Source: an uncultured Muribaculaceae bacterium (lineage in GTDB: Bacteria; Bacteroidota; Bacteroidia; Bacteroidales; Muribaculaceae). Taken from it: 64,000 nt of DNA. A program made the translations under genes and the position numbers. Location of the stretch: contig CAJTRT010000006.1 in the NCBI GenBank assembly GCA_910579105.1, positions 9,360-73,359 on the forward strand. The letters run 5' to 3'. The notes under the pieces are model-generated. The model was not told the origin of the DNA. It worked only from the letters and a program-made list of their open reading frames with translations, and searched no databases. Below, one piece after another: positions 33,434 through 42,692 of this stretch (position 1 is the first letter of the stretch; the number at the start of each line of letters is the position of its first letter).

Positions 33434-33465
33434 GATGGCCGGATATTCAGATGGCCGGATATTCA
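33434..33465. repeat. 16-bp tandem duplication
   Basis: GATGGCCGGATATTCA occurs twice in direct tandem (33434-33449 and 33450-33465) just upstream of the DUF3078 gene. No function is apparent. Confidence 0.7.
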
Positions 33466-33495
33466 TTAATCAATTGACGCTTAGCCTTGTTGACA

Positions 33496-34899
33496 ATGCG
33501 TTACAGACTTAGAAAGATTGCCGCGGTTATGGCGGCGGCGGTCGCGGGCTATGCCTTTGCCCCCCAGGGGGCGAAGGCACAGTCGCTTTTCGACGAGACC
33601 TATGCCGACGGCGAGCCGCTCGACCTCGGCGGGGACTACGGCGGTGGTGACGCGTCCGGCCCCTCCCGGCCTCGCGCGCCGCTGCCCGTGGGCGCATGGG
33701 CGCTGCCTGTGGACACGAACCTGATTGTCGAGGACCTGCTGCTGCCGCCGACGGCGTTTATGCCGGCTATTTTCGACACATATTCGCTGAAAGCCCCGGA
33801 AGAGGCGTTCAACCCGCTTGAAGAGCGCTACAACGACAAGTGGGACGCCACGACCTGGGCCGACCGCGCCGTGGCCCGCGACTCGCGCGTGCGCGCCTTC
33901 GTGCAGGAGTATATGATCGCCCATCCCGAACTTGTGCGCTACAACCAGGCGACCCTCCCGCGGCCTCCGAAAGAGTTCAAGATGACCGTTGATCCGGAGC
34001 AGGCCAAGATCCATGTCACGGAGTTCGAGCGCGACCGCAAGCAGATGCTGACCCTCGTAGGGGAGGCTCCGCCAGTGAGGAAAATCCACTGGCTCAAGAA
34101 CTTCGACGCCTCGTTGCAGTTCTCGCAGGCATACATCTCCCCCAACTGGTACCAGGGTGGCAAGTCGAATCTGAACATGATAGCCAACGTTGTCTACAAC
34201 GTCAAGCTCAACCCGGCGTACCACAAGAACCTGATTTTCGAGACCTACTTCGCTTACAAGTTCGGCATGAACAACGCGCCGGAAGACGAGGTTCACGACT
34301 ACAACATCTCGGAAGACCTGTTGCAGATCAACACCAAGTTCGGCTACAAGGCCGCCAAGCGTTGGTACTATTCGCTGACGGCGCAGTTCAAGACCCAGCT
34401 GTGGAACAACTACAAGGTCAACTCCGACGTCATGACGGCCTCGTTCATGTCGCCGGGCGACCTCACGGTCGGCCTCGGTATGACCTACGCCTACGAGAAC
34501 CCCAGGAAGACCTTGCAGTTCAACGCGTCGATCGCGCCGCTGTCGTACAACCTCAAGACCTGCCTCAACGACAAGAAACTGAACCCCAAGAGTTTCGGCA
34601 TCGATGAGGGGCGCAGGACCAAGAGCGAGTACGGTTCGTCGTCGGAGCTGACCCTGCGCTGGAAGCTCGCGTACAACATCGAGTATTTCTCGCGCCTGTT
34701 CGTGTTCACCGACTACGAGCAGCTCACCGGCGACTGGGAGAACACCATCACGTTCAACATCAACAAGTTCCTGTCGACCCGCATATTCGCCCACCTGCGC
34801 TACCAGTCGCTGAAAGCCCCCGAGGTCGAGGGGTGGCGCCACTGGCAGCTCAAAGAGATCCTTTCGATAGGCTTCTCCTACAAGTTCAACCGCTCCTGA
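33496..34899 (+). CDS. DUF3078 family outer-membrane beta-barrel-like protein
   Basis: The 467-residue exported protein has a signal peptide from ATG 33496 (MRYRLRKIAAVMAAAVAGYA). The C-terminal ~250 residues alternate hydrophobic and polar residues in long strands and carry the family pattern QAYISPNWYQGGKSNLNMIA, ending in FSYKFNRS with an aromatic/basic finish typical of outer-membrane barrels. DUF3078 proteins are Bacteroidetes envelope proteins of unknown role. The upstream TTG starts are less likely than the ATG. Confidence 0.85.
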   Translation: MRYRLRKIAAVMAAAVAGYAFAPQGAKAQSLFDETYADGEPLDLGGDYGGGDASGPSRPRAPLPVGAWALPVDTNLIVEDLLLPPTAFMPAIFDTYSLKAPEEAFNPLEERYNDKWDATTWADRAVARDSRVRAFVQEYMIAHPELVRYNQATLPRPPKEFKMTVDPEQAKIHVTEFERDRKQMLTLVGEAPPVRKIHWLKNFDASLQFSQAYISPNWYQGGKSNLNMIANVVYNVKLNPAYHKNLIFETYFAYKFGMNNAPEDEVHDYNISEDLLQINTKFGYKAAKRWYYSLTAQFKTQLWNNYKVNSDVMTASFMSPGDLTVGLGMTYAYENPRKTLQFNASIAPLSYNLKTCLNDKKLNPKSFGIDEGRRTKSEYGSSSELTLRWKLAYNIEYFSRLFVFTDYEQLTGDWENTITFNINKFLSTRIFAHLRYQSLKAPEVEGWRHWQLKEILSIGFSYKFNRS

Positions 34900-34974
34900 T
34901 TTTATGGCTGTGCCTTATTTATAATTCGTATAAATATTATAAATTTTATAATTCGTATAAGGGCTTTGGAGATA

Positions 34975-35511
34975 GTGAAACGCATGCTGTGCCTGCTGCT
35001 GTTGTTGTCGCCGGCACTCCTCTCCCCGGCCCGGGGGATGACGGAGGCTGGGATGCGCGGGGTTATTCTCTCTTCCGGGAATCCGATGGCTGGAATCTAC
35101 CGCTCCACGGAGGATGGCGCGATGGTCGCCATGGTTCCCTCGGGCGACGGGGACGAGCTGGTCGTACTGGCGGTGGAGGCGGCGACTCCGGCTGTGAGGC
35201 CCGGCACGGAAATGGGCAGGGTGCGCCCCACCGGGGAGGCCGGGTGCTATGTCGGAGAGCTTTTCACCAGGCTGGAGGGCACGCGTCTTACGCGTCCGAA
35301 GAAGTTCACGCTGAAAGCCTCGGGAGGATCCAGGCTGTTGATCATACCGAAGAAAAGCAGGCTGAGAATCCAGCTATGGAAACTCCTGCCGTATATGTTC
35401 CGCGCCCCGGTCTCGGTTGACCGCCGCGCCTCGGAGAACGCGCCCGAGGGGCTGTCGCGCGTCTGGCCGCAGTCCCCCTCGTCGCCTCCGCCAATACCCA
35501 GCGCGCTATGA
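34975..35511 (+). CDS. Small secreted protein of unknown function
   Basis: A protein of about 178 residues starting at GTG 34975 (MKRMLCLLLLLSPALLSPAR); the ATG at 34984 is the alternative. GGAG at 34968-34971 precedes the GTG closely. The mature part is beta-rich (GVILSSGNPMAGIYRSTEDG onward) with a basic C-terminal region; no family recognised. The leader 34918-34960 has duplicated ATAATTCGTATAA words. The stop overlaps the next start (ATGA), showing translational coupling in a five-gene operon ending with aroB. Confidence 0.65.
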   Translation: MKRMLCLLLLLSPALLSPARGMTEAGMRGVILSSGNPMAGIYRSTEDGAMVAMVPSGDGDELVVLAVEAATPAVRPGTEMGRVRPTGEAGCYVGELFTRLEGTRLTRPKKFTLKASGGSRLLIIPKKSRLRIQLWKLLPYMFRAPVSVDRRASENAPEGLSRVWPQSPSSPPPIPSAL

Positions 35512-36029
35512 AGATTCCGACAGCTATCGCGAAAACCCTGGGAGCTGCCGCGTTGCTCGCGGCAGCCTGGATTCCGGCGGCCGCGCAGCGCACCACGTCG
35601 CCGCGCCTGCGTCCCGCTGTTGCGACAGCCGATTCCCGCGCCGAGCAGCGCCTCGACACCCTGTCGCTGGCCGCTGACACCGCCGCGGCGCGCTTCTACG
35701 GCTACGAGAAGACACTCCGCGCCACCCGCGAGACGTTGTTCCTGCGGAACAATACCGGCCGCGACGCTTCCGAGGTCCGGTTCACCATAGTCTACCTCGA
35801 TGCTGCGGGCCGCGAGATCCACCGCCGCCGCGTCGCCAGACGCGCCGAGATTCCGGCGGGAAAGACCGTGAGGCTCGACATACCGTCGTGGGACACGCAG
35901 AAGACTTACTACTACCGCGGAGGTCCGAGACCGCGCGTGACGGCCACGCCGTACACGGTCTCCGTCATTCCCGACACGCTCATCCTGCTTCCGGCGCGGA
36001 GCGTCACCCATCCATCACCCGAAGACTGA
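35508..36029 (+). CDS. Small secreted protein, FxLYD-like beta domain
   Basis: The 173-residue protein has a signal peptide (MKIPTAIAKTLGAAALLAAA). The central strands LFLRNNTGRDASEVRFTIVY and LDAAGREIHRRRVARRAEIP, then GKTVRLDIP, follow the FxLYD-type beta-sandwich pattern of envelope proteins that buffer ligand or protein contacts. Function unknown. It is coupled to the previous gene by an ATGA overlap and followed after 3 nt by the Crp-family regulator. Confidence 0.65.
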   Translation: MKIPTAIAKTLGAAALLAAAWIPAAAQRTTSPRLRPAVATADSRAEQRLDTLSLAADTAAARFYGYEKTLRATRETLFLRNNTGRDASEVRFTIVYLDAAGREIHRRRVARRAEIPAGKTVRLDIPSWDTQKTYYYRGGPRPRVTATPYTVSVIPDTLILLPARSVTHPSPED

Positions 36030-36032
36030 CAG

Positions 36033-36617
36033 ATGAAGCATCCGATAGACACAATCAAGAAGTTCGCGCGCCTTTCGCCGGAGAGCGAGGAACGGCTCCG
36101 TGCCGCCATGCGCGAGCGCGTTTTCGCCCGGGGCGAGCGCATAAGCGGGGCCGCGTCGCTGTCGTCGCGCGCCTTCTTCATAATCAGCGGGGCGGCGAGG
36201 GTGTGTTTCATCCACGGAGGCAAGGACCACACGCTGTCGTTCGCGTTCGACGAGGAATTTGTCCACCTGTCGCACATAGGGCTCGCGAGGGAGCCGGAAA
36301 CCATAGCGGTGGAGTTCCTCGAGCCCACGCGCCTGCTGTACATATCCAGCACGGTCAAGGATATAATCGAGGAGGAGGCCGCGATTATGGAGAAGGAGGC
36401 GATGATGTTCCTGAACGTGGCCCTGGCCATGCACTGCTCCCATCTTGAGGAACGGCTCTACATGAGCCGCATCTGCAAGGCCCCCGAGCTGTACCAGTGG
36501 GCCATCACTCGCTTCCCGAAGCTGCTGAAAGTGGCCAACCTGACGCAGATCGCCTCGTTCCTGGGACTTACGCGCGAAACAGTTTACCGCATACATTCAG
36601 GAAACTATAAGAAATGA
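36033..36617 (+). CDS. Crp/Fnr-family transcriptional regulator
   Basis: The 194-residue cytosolic protein has an N-terminal cyclic-nucleotide-binding-type jelly roll (~20-115, ARGERISGAASLSSRAFFII onwards), a long dimerisation helix (~115-145) and a C-terminal winged helix (LTQIASFLGLTRETVYRIHS). No Fnr-type Fe-S cysteine set is evident. Such short regulators respond to cAMP-like ligands or nitrosative/oxidative cues. It overlaps the following HAD gene by 4 nt (ATGA). Autoregulation is possible but not visible. Confidence 0.85.
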   Translation: MKHPIDTIKKFARLSPESEERLRAAMRERVFARGERISGAASLSSRAFFIISGAARVCFIHGGKDHTLSFAFDEEFVHLSHIGLAREPETIAVEFLEPTRLLYISSTVKDIIEEEAAIMEKEAMMFLNVALAMHCSHLEERLYMSRICKAPELYQWAITRFPKLLKVANLTQIASFLGLTRETVYRIHSGNYKK

Positions 36618-37333
36618 AAGCTGATGAAAACAATGGGCGCGGTGAGGCGCGCCGGCCCTTCCCGGCCAGTGTCAAGGCCGCCCTGATCGATATGGACGGC
36701 ACTCTGCTCGACTCCATGCCCTCCCATGCCCGGGCGTGGCACCGCATGGTCTCGGAGCTGGGGATAAAGTGCTCCCTTGACGAGTTCTTCGGTTACGAGG
36801 GGATGACAGGCGCGGCTACAATCGATCTCATCTTCCGCCGCGAGCTCGGCAGGCCGGCCACGGAGCGCGAGAAGGTCGAGCTATATGCCCGCAAGACGGG
36901 CTACTTCAACGAGCAGCCGCGCGTGCCGGTGATGCCCGGGGCCGCCCGCATGCTGGAAACCCTCGCCGGCAGGGGTGTGAGGCGCGTTCTCGTGACAGGT
37001 TCCGGGCAGAAGTCGACTATCGGCAGGCTCGCCGCGGAGTTTCCGGGGGCGTTCGAGGAGGGGATGATGGTCACCTCCCGCGACGTGAGCCGCGGCAAGC
37101 CCGACCCCGAGCCCTACCTCCTGGCGATGGAGAAGGCCGGGGTGCTACCCTCCGAGGCTGTCGTGATCGAGAACGCTCCGCTTGGGGTGAAGGCCGGTGC
37201 CGCTTCCGGCGCTTTCACCGTCGCCGTCACCACCGGGCCGATCCGGGAGAGTGAGATGCGGGCGGCGGGGGCCGACATGGTTTTCCCGTCGATGGAGGCT
37301 TTCGCCGACGCTCTGCCGGGGCTTTTGGGCTGA
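36614..37333 (+). CDS. HAD-superfamily phosphatase, beta-phosphoglucomutase-like
   Basis: The 239-residue hydrolase has motif I DMDGTLLDSMPSHARAW (~20-36), a four-helix cap (~40-110), motif II LVTGSGQKST (~127-136), motif III Lys in RGKPDPEPYLLAM and motif IV VIENAPLGVKAGAASG. The NAP-LGV form of motif IV is common in beta-phosphoglucomutase-like enzymes, so a sugar-phosphate substrate is likely. The first Asp of DMDGT is the nucleophile. It is coupled to the regulator gene upstream and followed after 14 nt by aroB. Confidence 0.88.
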   Translation: MKADENNGRGEARRPFPASVKAALIDMDGTLLDSMPSHARAWHRMVSELGIKCSLDEFFGYEGMTGAATIDLIFRRELGRPATEREKVELYARKTGYFNEQPRVPVMPGAARMLETLAGRGVRRVLVTGSGQKSTIGRLAAEFPGAFEEGMMVTSRDVSRGKPDPEPYLLAMEKAGVLPSEAVVIENAPLGVKAGAASGAFTVAVTTGPIRESEMRAAGADMVFPSMEAFADALPGLLG

Positions 37334-37347
37334 AAAAGGCCGGGATT

Positions 37348-38412
37348 ATGGAAAAGAAACTGATTTTTACCAATGACGTGGCGGGGGCGGTCGACGAGGC
37401 GGTCGCTCGGATGAGGCCGTCGGGGGTATTCGTGCTTGTCGACGCCAATACAAAGTCGTCAGTGCTTCCCGGGCTGCTGGCCGGATCGGAGGCTGTGGCC
37501 GGCGCGAAGGTCATCGAGATGGGCGCGGGGGAGGAGGCCAAGACCCTCGCTACCCTTGCCGGGGTCTGGAAAGAGCTTGGCGACGCTGGCGCCAACCGCT
37601 CCTCGCTGCTGATAAACCTCGGGGGTGGGGTCGTGACCGATACCGGCGGTTTCGCGGCTGCCACTTTCAAGCGCGGGATGCGGTTCGTAAATGTTCCGAC
37701 GACCCTGCTGAGCGCCGTTGACGCATCGGTCGGGGGAAAGACCGGGATCAACTTCAACGGGCTTAAAAACGAGGTGGGGGTCTTTGCCGGGGCCGACCTG
37801 GTGGTGGTCTCCACCGTGTTCTTCCGCACCCTCGGCCGCGGCGAGCTGCTGAACGGCTACGCCGAGATGCTCAAACACGCCCTGCTCACCTCGGGGGCAA
37901 TGACTGAAAGGCTCTTGTGCCGCGATGTCGGGAGCTTCGGGCCTGACGAGCTTCTGGCTCTTGTACGGGAAAGCGTCGGGGTGAAGGAGAGGTATGTCGC
38001 GGCTGATCCCGGCGACTGCGGCCTTCGCCACGCGCTCAACCTGGGGCACACGTTCGCCCACGCTTTCGAGGAGCTGGGCATGTGGCGCCGGTCGCCCGTG
38101 TCCCACGGCCGCGCCGTCGCGCAAGGGCTCGTGGCGGCGCTGGTGCTGTCGCATATGGAGGCGGGGTTCCCCTCCGGGCTGCTGCACAAGGTGGCGACGT
38201 ATGTGAGGGATAACTACGGCGCTTTCGGGTTCGATTGCGAGGATTATCCGCGCCTGCTGGGATATATGGAGCGCGACAAGAAGAATACGGCCAGGGGGGC
38301 TGTCAGCTTCACGCTGCTGCGCGCTCCGGGGGAGCCGGAAGTAGGCGTGCGGGTAGAGGAGTGCGAAATCACCGCCGCGCTCGACATCCACCGCGACCTG
38401 CTGGGGATATGA
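37348..38412 (+). CDS. aroB: 3-dehydroquinate synthase
   Basis: AroB converts DAHP to 3-dehydroquinate, step two of the shikimate pathway, using NAD and a divalent metal. The 354 residues carry NLGGGVVTDTGGFAAATFKR (~90-109), PTTLLSAVDASVGGKTGIN (~117-135) and the metal-ligand segment HALNLGHTFAHAFEE (~229-243). A Glu in the NGYAEMLKHALL segment completes the site. It is the last gene of the operon that begins with two secreted proteins. The convergent CNNM gene ends 10 nt downstream. Confidence 0.96.
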   Translation: MEKKLIFTNDVAGAVDEAVARMRPSGVFVLVDANTKSSVLPGLLAGSEAVAGAKVIEMGAGEEAKTLATLAGVWKELGDAGANRSSLLINLGGGVVTDTGGFAAATFKRGMRFVNVPTTLLSAVDASVGGKTGINFNGLKNEVGVFAGADLVVVSTVFFRTLGRGELLNGYAEMLKHALLTSGAMTERLLCRDVGSFGPDELLALVRESVGVKERYVAADPGDCGLRHALNLGHTFAHAFEELGMWRRSPVSHGRAVAQGLVAALVLSHMEAGFPSGLLHKVATYVRDNYGAFGFDCEDYPRLLGYMERDKKNTARGAVSFTLLRAPGEPEVGVRVEECEITAALDIHRDLLGI

Positions 38413-38422
38413 GCGGGGATGT

Positions 38423-39706
38423 TTACCGGGCGTTGAGGGTGACTGTTATCAGCTCGAGGCGGGTGGCGCTCTTTTCGGTGACTTCCAGGCGGAGGTTGTC
38501 CAGCTCTATGACGTCGCCGGTGTCGGGAATCTTGCCCGTGGAGAAGAGGATGTAGCCCGCGAGTGTCTGGTATTCGTCGTCTTCGGGGATGTCCAGGTGG
38601 TATTTCTCGTTGAGGTAGCCGATTTCGATGCGGCCTGAGAATTCCCAGCTGTTGTCGGCCAGGCGGCGCTCAACCAGGGAGGTGGAGTCGTGCTCGTCCT
38701 GTATGTCGCCGCAAATCTCCTCCACGAGGTCTTCGAGTGTCACCATTCCGGCCGTGCCGCCGAACTCATCGACTATTACGGCGATAGACCGTTTCTCGGC
38801 CAGCAGGCGGCGCATCATCTTGTTGGCCATCAGGGTCTCCGGGGCGAAAACCACCTCTTTCACCTGCTCGCGCCAGTCAATGTCGGGGCGGAAGAGCTCG
38901 CTGACGTGTATGTAGCCTGCCACGTTGTCGATGTCGCCCTTGTAAACCAGTATCTTGGATCGTCCCGACTCGGTGAATAGCCTCGACAGCTCCTCGCGGG
39001 ATGTCTCGTCGATGTCGACCGCGACTATCTCGTTGCGCGGGGTCATGCAGTCGCGGAGGTGGGTCTGTGAGAAGTCCAGGGCGTTGTGGAAGATTTTCAC
39101 CTCGTTCTCCACCTCGGCTTTCTTCTCGGCGTTCTCGTCGATGGTCTGTTCGAGGTACTCGTTGAGGTCGGTCATGCTCAGCAGCCCGAGTTTTCCCGAG
39201 CCGCTCTTGATGCCGCACAGGCGCATCAGCGATTTCGACAGCCATGTGGTGAAGAGCGACACCGGGTATAGTACCATGTAAACCAGGGCTGTGAACGGGG
39301 CGACCATCCGCAGCGAGCGGTTGGGGTTTATGCGGAATATGGTTTTTGGCAGGAACTCGCCGGTGATGAGTATTATGCCTGTCGAGATCAGGGTCTGGAA
39401 CAGGAGCACGAGCGCTTCCGACGAGAAATAGCTTTGAAGCCACGGCTCGATGAACTTGGCTGCCCCCATTCCGTAGACGACGAGGGCTATGTTGTTCCCT
39501 ACCAGTATGGTGGAGATGAAGAACTCCGAGTTGGAGTAGAACATGTTCAGCAGGCGGCCTTTGAGGCCGCCCTGCTGAACGTCAAGCTCGACGCGGACGC
39601 GGTCGCCGGTGACGAAGGCTATCTCTATGCCTGAAAACAGCGCTGAGAACGCCAGCGATACCAGGGTTATCGCGAGCCAGACGGGGTCGAATATGATGGA
39701 ATCCAT
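38423..39706 (-). CDS. CNNM/CorC-family membrane protein (hemolysin-like, GldE-related)
   Basis: The 427-residue inner-membrane protein has three N-terminal membrane helices of the DUF21/CNNM domain (~1-190, LAITLVSLAFSALFSGIEIA), a tandem CBS pair (~205-330, CMTPRNEIVAVDIDETSREE and SIAVIVDEFGGTAGMVTLED) and the C-terminal transporter-associated domain (~345-425). The family binds ATP-Mg at the CBS pair and exports Mg or Co; the Bacteroidetes branch includes GldE. It lies downstream of lptC and coaX, a usual Bacteroidales order. Confidence 0.92.
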   Translation of the reverse strand: MDSIIFDPVWLAITLVSLAFSALFSGIEIAFVTGDRVRVELDVQQGGLKGRLLNMFYSNSEFFISTILVGNNIALVVYGMGAAKFIEPWLQSYFSSEALVLLFQTLISTGIILITGEFLPKTIFRINPNRSLRMVAPFTALVYMVLYPVSLFTTWLSKSLMRLCGIKSGSGKLGLLSMTDLNEYLEQTIDENAEKKAEVENEVKIFHNALDFSQTHLRDCMTPRNEIVAVDIDETSREELSRLFTESGRSKILVYKGDIDNVAGYIHVSELFRPDIDWREQVKEVVFAPETLMANKMMRRLLAEKRSIAVIVDEFGGTAGMVTLEDLVEEICGDIQDEHDSTSLVERRLADNSWEFSGRIEIGYLNEKYHLDIPEDDEYQTLAGYILFSTGKIPDTGDVIELDNLRLEVTEKSATRLELITVTLNAR

Positions 39707-39712
39707 TGTAGC

Positions 39713-40390
39713 TTATTGTTCTGTGGGGGTTTGTGGCCGGATGGTGGCAGGGAGGTTTGTTCCGTCGGACTGGTCTGACGCGTCAGGCGATGGCGCCGGC
39801 CCGGTCTCGCTCCCGCGTTTCCGGAACGCGGAGGTGGGGAAGATGCCCGAGGGGCGGTGGACCTTGTATTCCCGCATGTTCTGGTCGGCCTCGAAGCCGA
39901 ACCCCTCGATAGTGCGGTCGGCGCGCTCGAGGTGGATGAAGGAGTCGGAATAGACGATCTGCCTGTTCTGGTCCCAGAAGAGTTGCTGGGTGAGGAGGCG
40001 GTCGCCGTCGGTGGAGCGGTAGCGCACGTTGCGGTCGAAGCGCCAGAGGCGTTTCTGGCTGAAATATGTCGCGGTGTCGGCGGTGAAGGTGCCGTTCTCC
40101 TTCATGTCGTTGTCGAACTTCACCATGTACATTCCGTCAGGGAACTTCCAGTGGGGCTCGCGGGCTTCCTCGAACATCAGCCAGAGTGGCGCGGTTATGT
40201 GGTAGCGCGTGTAGCCGGAGTCGCTTATGAGGGTCGAGACGTTGACGGTGCGCATGGTGGGGAACGTCTCGGGGTCGGCCGAGATGGAGATGGTCTCCCT
40301 CTTGTCCTCGCGGCAGCCGCCGGCGATTATGGCGGCCGCGGCCGCGGCGGCGAACAACAGGCCTCTCATTCTTGACGCTCCGGCGCTCAT
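39713..40390 (-). CDS. lptC: LPS export protein LptC (lipoprotein form)
   Basis: LptC bridges the LptB2FG transporter and LptA in LPS export. The 225-residue protein has a lipobox (AAAIIAGGC, Cys ~26), so it is probably lipid-anchored rather than carrying the transmembrane helix of enteric LptC. The family pattern is visible in TRYHITAPLWLMFEEAREPH, WKFPDGMYMVKFDND and GTFTADTATYFSQKRLWRFD. The C-terminal ~35 residues are Pro/Ser-rich and probably disordered. It is 6 nt upstream of the CNNM gene. Confidence 0.9.
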   Translation of the reverse strand: MSAGASRMRGLLFAAAAAAAIIAGGCREDKRETISISADPETFPTMRTVNVSTLISDSGYTRYHITAPLWLMFEEAREPHWKFPDGMYMVKFDNDMKENGTFTADTATYFSQKRLWRFDRNVRYRSTDGDRLLTQQLFWDQNRQIVYSDSFIHLERADRTIEGFGFEADQNMREYKVHRPSGIFPTSAFRKRGSETGPAPSPDASDQSDGTNLPATIRPQTPTEQ

Positions 40391-40423
40391 AGTGTCACTG
40401 CGGTTCGGTTGGCTGTCAGGGGG

Positions 40424-41710
40424 TTATCGGATTCTGTTCTGCCAGAACCACAGCTCGTTGAAGTTGATGCCGAGGGTTATGACGAAGTAGTTCTCCTTGA
40501 CGAGCGCCTGGGGAGATGCCTGGCGGTTGCGCCATTCCAGGGCGAGGTTCACGACGGTTTTCTGCGTGGGCGCGGGGAGGCCGAAGCCGAGGCTTATGCC
40601 GCGTTCGGTCACATTGTTGCCTGCCACCCGCAGATAGTCGTGGCAGTAATATCCGCCCAGGCGGAAGTTGACGCGTTGCAGGTAGTTTCCGCGCGGGTTC
40701 GTGATCCACTGGGCGCCGGCTCCCACGCGCCAGCGGTTGTCGAAGCCCGTGCCGTCGGTGCCGAAAACCGGCTCGTAGCCGGGGAGGGAGGTGTATTTCG
40801 CGTTTTTCCATGGCTGGTAGGAGAAATCGACTTCGGCGATGAGGCGGTTGCCCCACTCGACGTTCACGCCGGCTCCGTAGGTGGCGGCCTTGGTGTAGCG
40901 TCCCTTCATCTTCTTGGAGCCGTCGATTTCCTCTTCCGTCGGGGCCTCGTCGGAGCCTACGTCGTACTTCGTGCCGTAGGAGTTGCCGTGGAAGTCCTTC
41001 TCAGGCTCGTAGATCACGCCGAGGGTCAGGCGGGTGTCGCGGTTGACGTTGAAGCCGTACTGGATGCCGGCGCGTATGTTCCAGTCGCGGATTTCCATCA
41101 CGCGCTCGAAGAGCGAGGTGGAGGAGGTTGTTCCGTTCTGCGCCAGTACGTAGTTGTCGTTCAGCAGGGTACCGAACATGTAGCTCACGTTCACACCCAG
41201 GGTGAAGCCCTTGAAGGGGCGGGCGCTCAGGCCCAGGAACAGCTCGCTTACGGTGCCGGAACCCTGGCGCGAGTTCTCGCCGTTGACTATCTCGTTGCCG
41301 AAGCTGTAGCCGACCTGCGACCAGGGCACCAGGCCGATGGCGGCTCCGCCGTATTTCGTGACGGGGAACTGCATGACGGCGTAGTCGAGCCCCCCGGTGA
41401 AGTTCTTGCCGCTCTCCTTTCCTTCCTCGGTGCGGAGCATCTTGGTGTTGGCGGCGATGTCGAAGAGGAAAGTCAGGGAGTCGATGGTGGCGTACGACGC
41501 CGGGTTTATGAAGTTGATCTGGCGTCCGGAGCGCATGGCGATGCCCACGCCGCCCATTCCCCTCTGCTGTGTGTTGGCCTGCTGCTCGAGCACGCCGTAG
41601 CCGAAACGGGAGTATGGGGTGACGGTTGAGTTCTGTGCCGCGGCGGGCGCGTGGAGCGCCGCGCCGGCGATGATTAAGGCCGAAAGCCTACTGGTGAGTC
41701 TTATCTTCAT
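40424..41710 (-). CDS. Outer-membrane beta-barrel protein of Bacteroidales coaX-lptC locus
   Basis: The 428-residue exported protein has a signal peptide (MKIRLTSRLSALIIAGAALH...) and then YSRFGYGVLEQQANTQQRGM and INFINPASYATIDSLTFLFD, a pattern like FadL-type barrels. About fourteen amphipathic strands follow, ending in LGINFNELWFWQNRIR. It may transport hydrophobic ligands, which is inferred from fold. The start overlaps the end of coaX by 23 nt and lptC follows after 33 nt. Confidence 0.82.
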   Translation of the reverse strand: MKIRLTSRLSALIIAGAALHAPAAAQNSTVTPYSRFGYGVLEQQANTQQRGMGGVGIAMRSGRQINFINPASYATIDSLTFLFDIAANTKMLRTEEGKESGKNFTGGLDYAVMQFPVTKYGGAAIGLVPWSQVGYSFGNEIVNGENSRQGSGTVSELFLGLSARPFKGFTLGVNVSYMFGTLLNDNYVLAQNGTTSSTSLFERVMEIRDWNIRAGIQYGFNVNRDTRLTLGVIYEPEKDFHGNSYGTKYDVGSDEAPTEEEIDGSKKMKGRYTKAATYGAGVNVEWGNRLIAEVDFSYQPWKNAKYTSLPGYEPVFGTDGTGFDNRWRVGAGAQWITNPRGNYLQRVNFRLGGYYCHDYLRVAGNNVTERGISLGFGLPAPTQKTVVNLALEWRNRQASPQALVKENYFVITLGINFNELWFWQNRIR

Positions 41711-42422
41711 TGTAAAGCAGGATACTGAGTAAACCCTTTGTGACCAGGCACGAGTCCACGGCCACGGGGAAGTCGAGGAACTGGCTGACGCGGTCGGCCC
41801 AGCCGCCGGTGAGCACCACCCTGGCTCCCTGGGGGAGCCTGGAGCGGTAATACGCGATCTCGCTGACGACGCCGCGTATGGCCCCGGCGCGCATGGCGGT
41901 GACGGTGTCCGTCCCGAATACCGGGGTGTCGCCGTAGCCTCCGACTTCCGGGAGGCGGGCGGTGAAGCTGCGCAGGGCGCGGAGGCGCATGCCGACGCCG
42001 GGGGCTATGTTGCCCCCCAGGTATTCCCCGCGTTCCGACACCACGTCGTAGGTGACGGCGGTGCCCATGTCGACCACCAGCGACATCTCCCCCGGGAACA
42101 GGCTCCAGGCTCCAGCGGCCGCGGCCACGCGGTCCTCGCCGAGGGTCTGCGGCGTGGAGTAGCCTATTGTGATCGGCAGCGGCATGTCGGCGGTCACCTC
42201 GCGGGCCTTCACGCCGCGTCCGGCGAGCCAGCGCGCCATGCGCGGCCCGTTGCCTGTGACGGAGCAGACCAGCGCCCTGGCCGGGCGGCATCGGTCCACC
42301 ACTTCTTCAAGCGTCTCGCGGGTGAGCTTGCCCACCGTCAGCTTTTCCACGGCCTCCTGGCCGTCCCACAGCACGATTTTGGCCGAGCTGTTCCCTTGGT
42401 CGATAGTAAGGTTGAGTTCCAT
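41688..42422 (-). CDS. coaX: Type III pantothenate kinase
   Basis: CoaX phosphorylates pantothenate in the first step of CoA synthesis and is insensitive to CoA feedback. The 244 residues carry the ASKHA phosphate-binding motifs TIDQGNSSAKIVLWDG (~5-20), VVDMGTAVTYDVVSE (~121-135) and GGNIAPGVGMRLRAL (~141-155). I start at ATG 42422 because the longer frame adds a non-homologous Arg-rich segment. It is the first gene of the minus-strand operon coaX-OMP-lptC-CNNM. A CAAAATTA at 42473-42480 (TAATTTTG on the minus strand) is a candidate -7 box. Confidence 0.94.
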   Translation of the reverse strand: MELNLTIDQGNSSAKIVLWDGQEAVEKLTVGKLTRETLEEVVDRCRPARALVCSVTGNGPRMARWLAGRGVKAREVTADMPLPITIGYSTPQTLGEDRVAAAAGAWSLFPGEMSLVVDMGTAVTYDVVSERGEYLGGNIAPGVGMRLRALRSFTARLPEVGGYGDTPVFGTDTVTAMRAGAIRGVVSEIAYYRSRLPQGARVVLTGGWADRVSQFLDFPVAVDSCLVTKGLLSILLYNEDKTHQ

Positions 42423-42653
42423 TGTCGCGGATTTGCCGGCCCGTTTTGTCGGGCCGGTGCGCGGTTGAACGGCAAAATTACAAAATCCCCTCCATTTACG
42501 CTCATTCCGCCCCCTTAAATTTTCCAAAACCGCCCGTTCAGGAGCTGTTGCCGGGAGCCATTGTGGTTCAGGGGCTGACGCGCCGGGCCGCGGGCGTATG
42601 CTTAAAAAACATAAAAGGGGCTGTATGGCGCGCCGCGGGAGGGGAAATTTTCG

Positions 42654-42661
42654 TATTTTTG
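42654..42661 (+). promoter_or_regulatory. Candidate -7 box for pfkA
   Basis: TATTTTTG fits TAnnTTTG and lies 32 nt before the ATG of pfkA. No clear -33 element is seen. Confidence 0.45.
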
Positions 42662-42692
42662 TGGTTTAAAACATCAACATACTTTTCCCGCT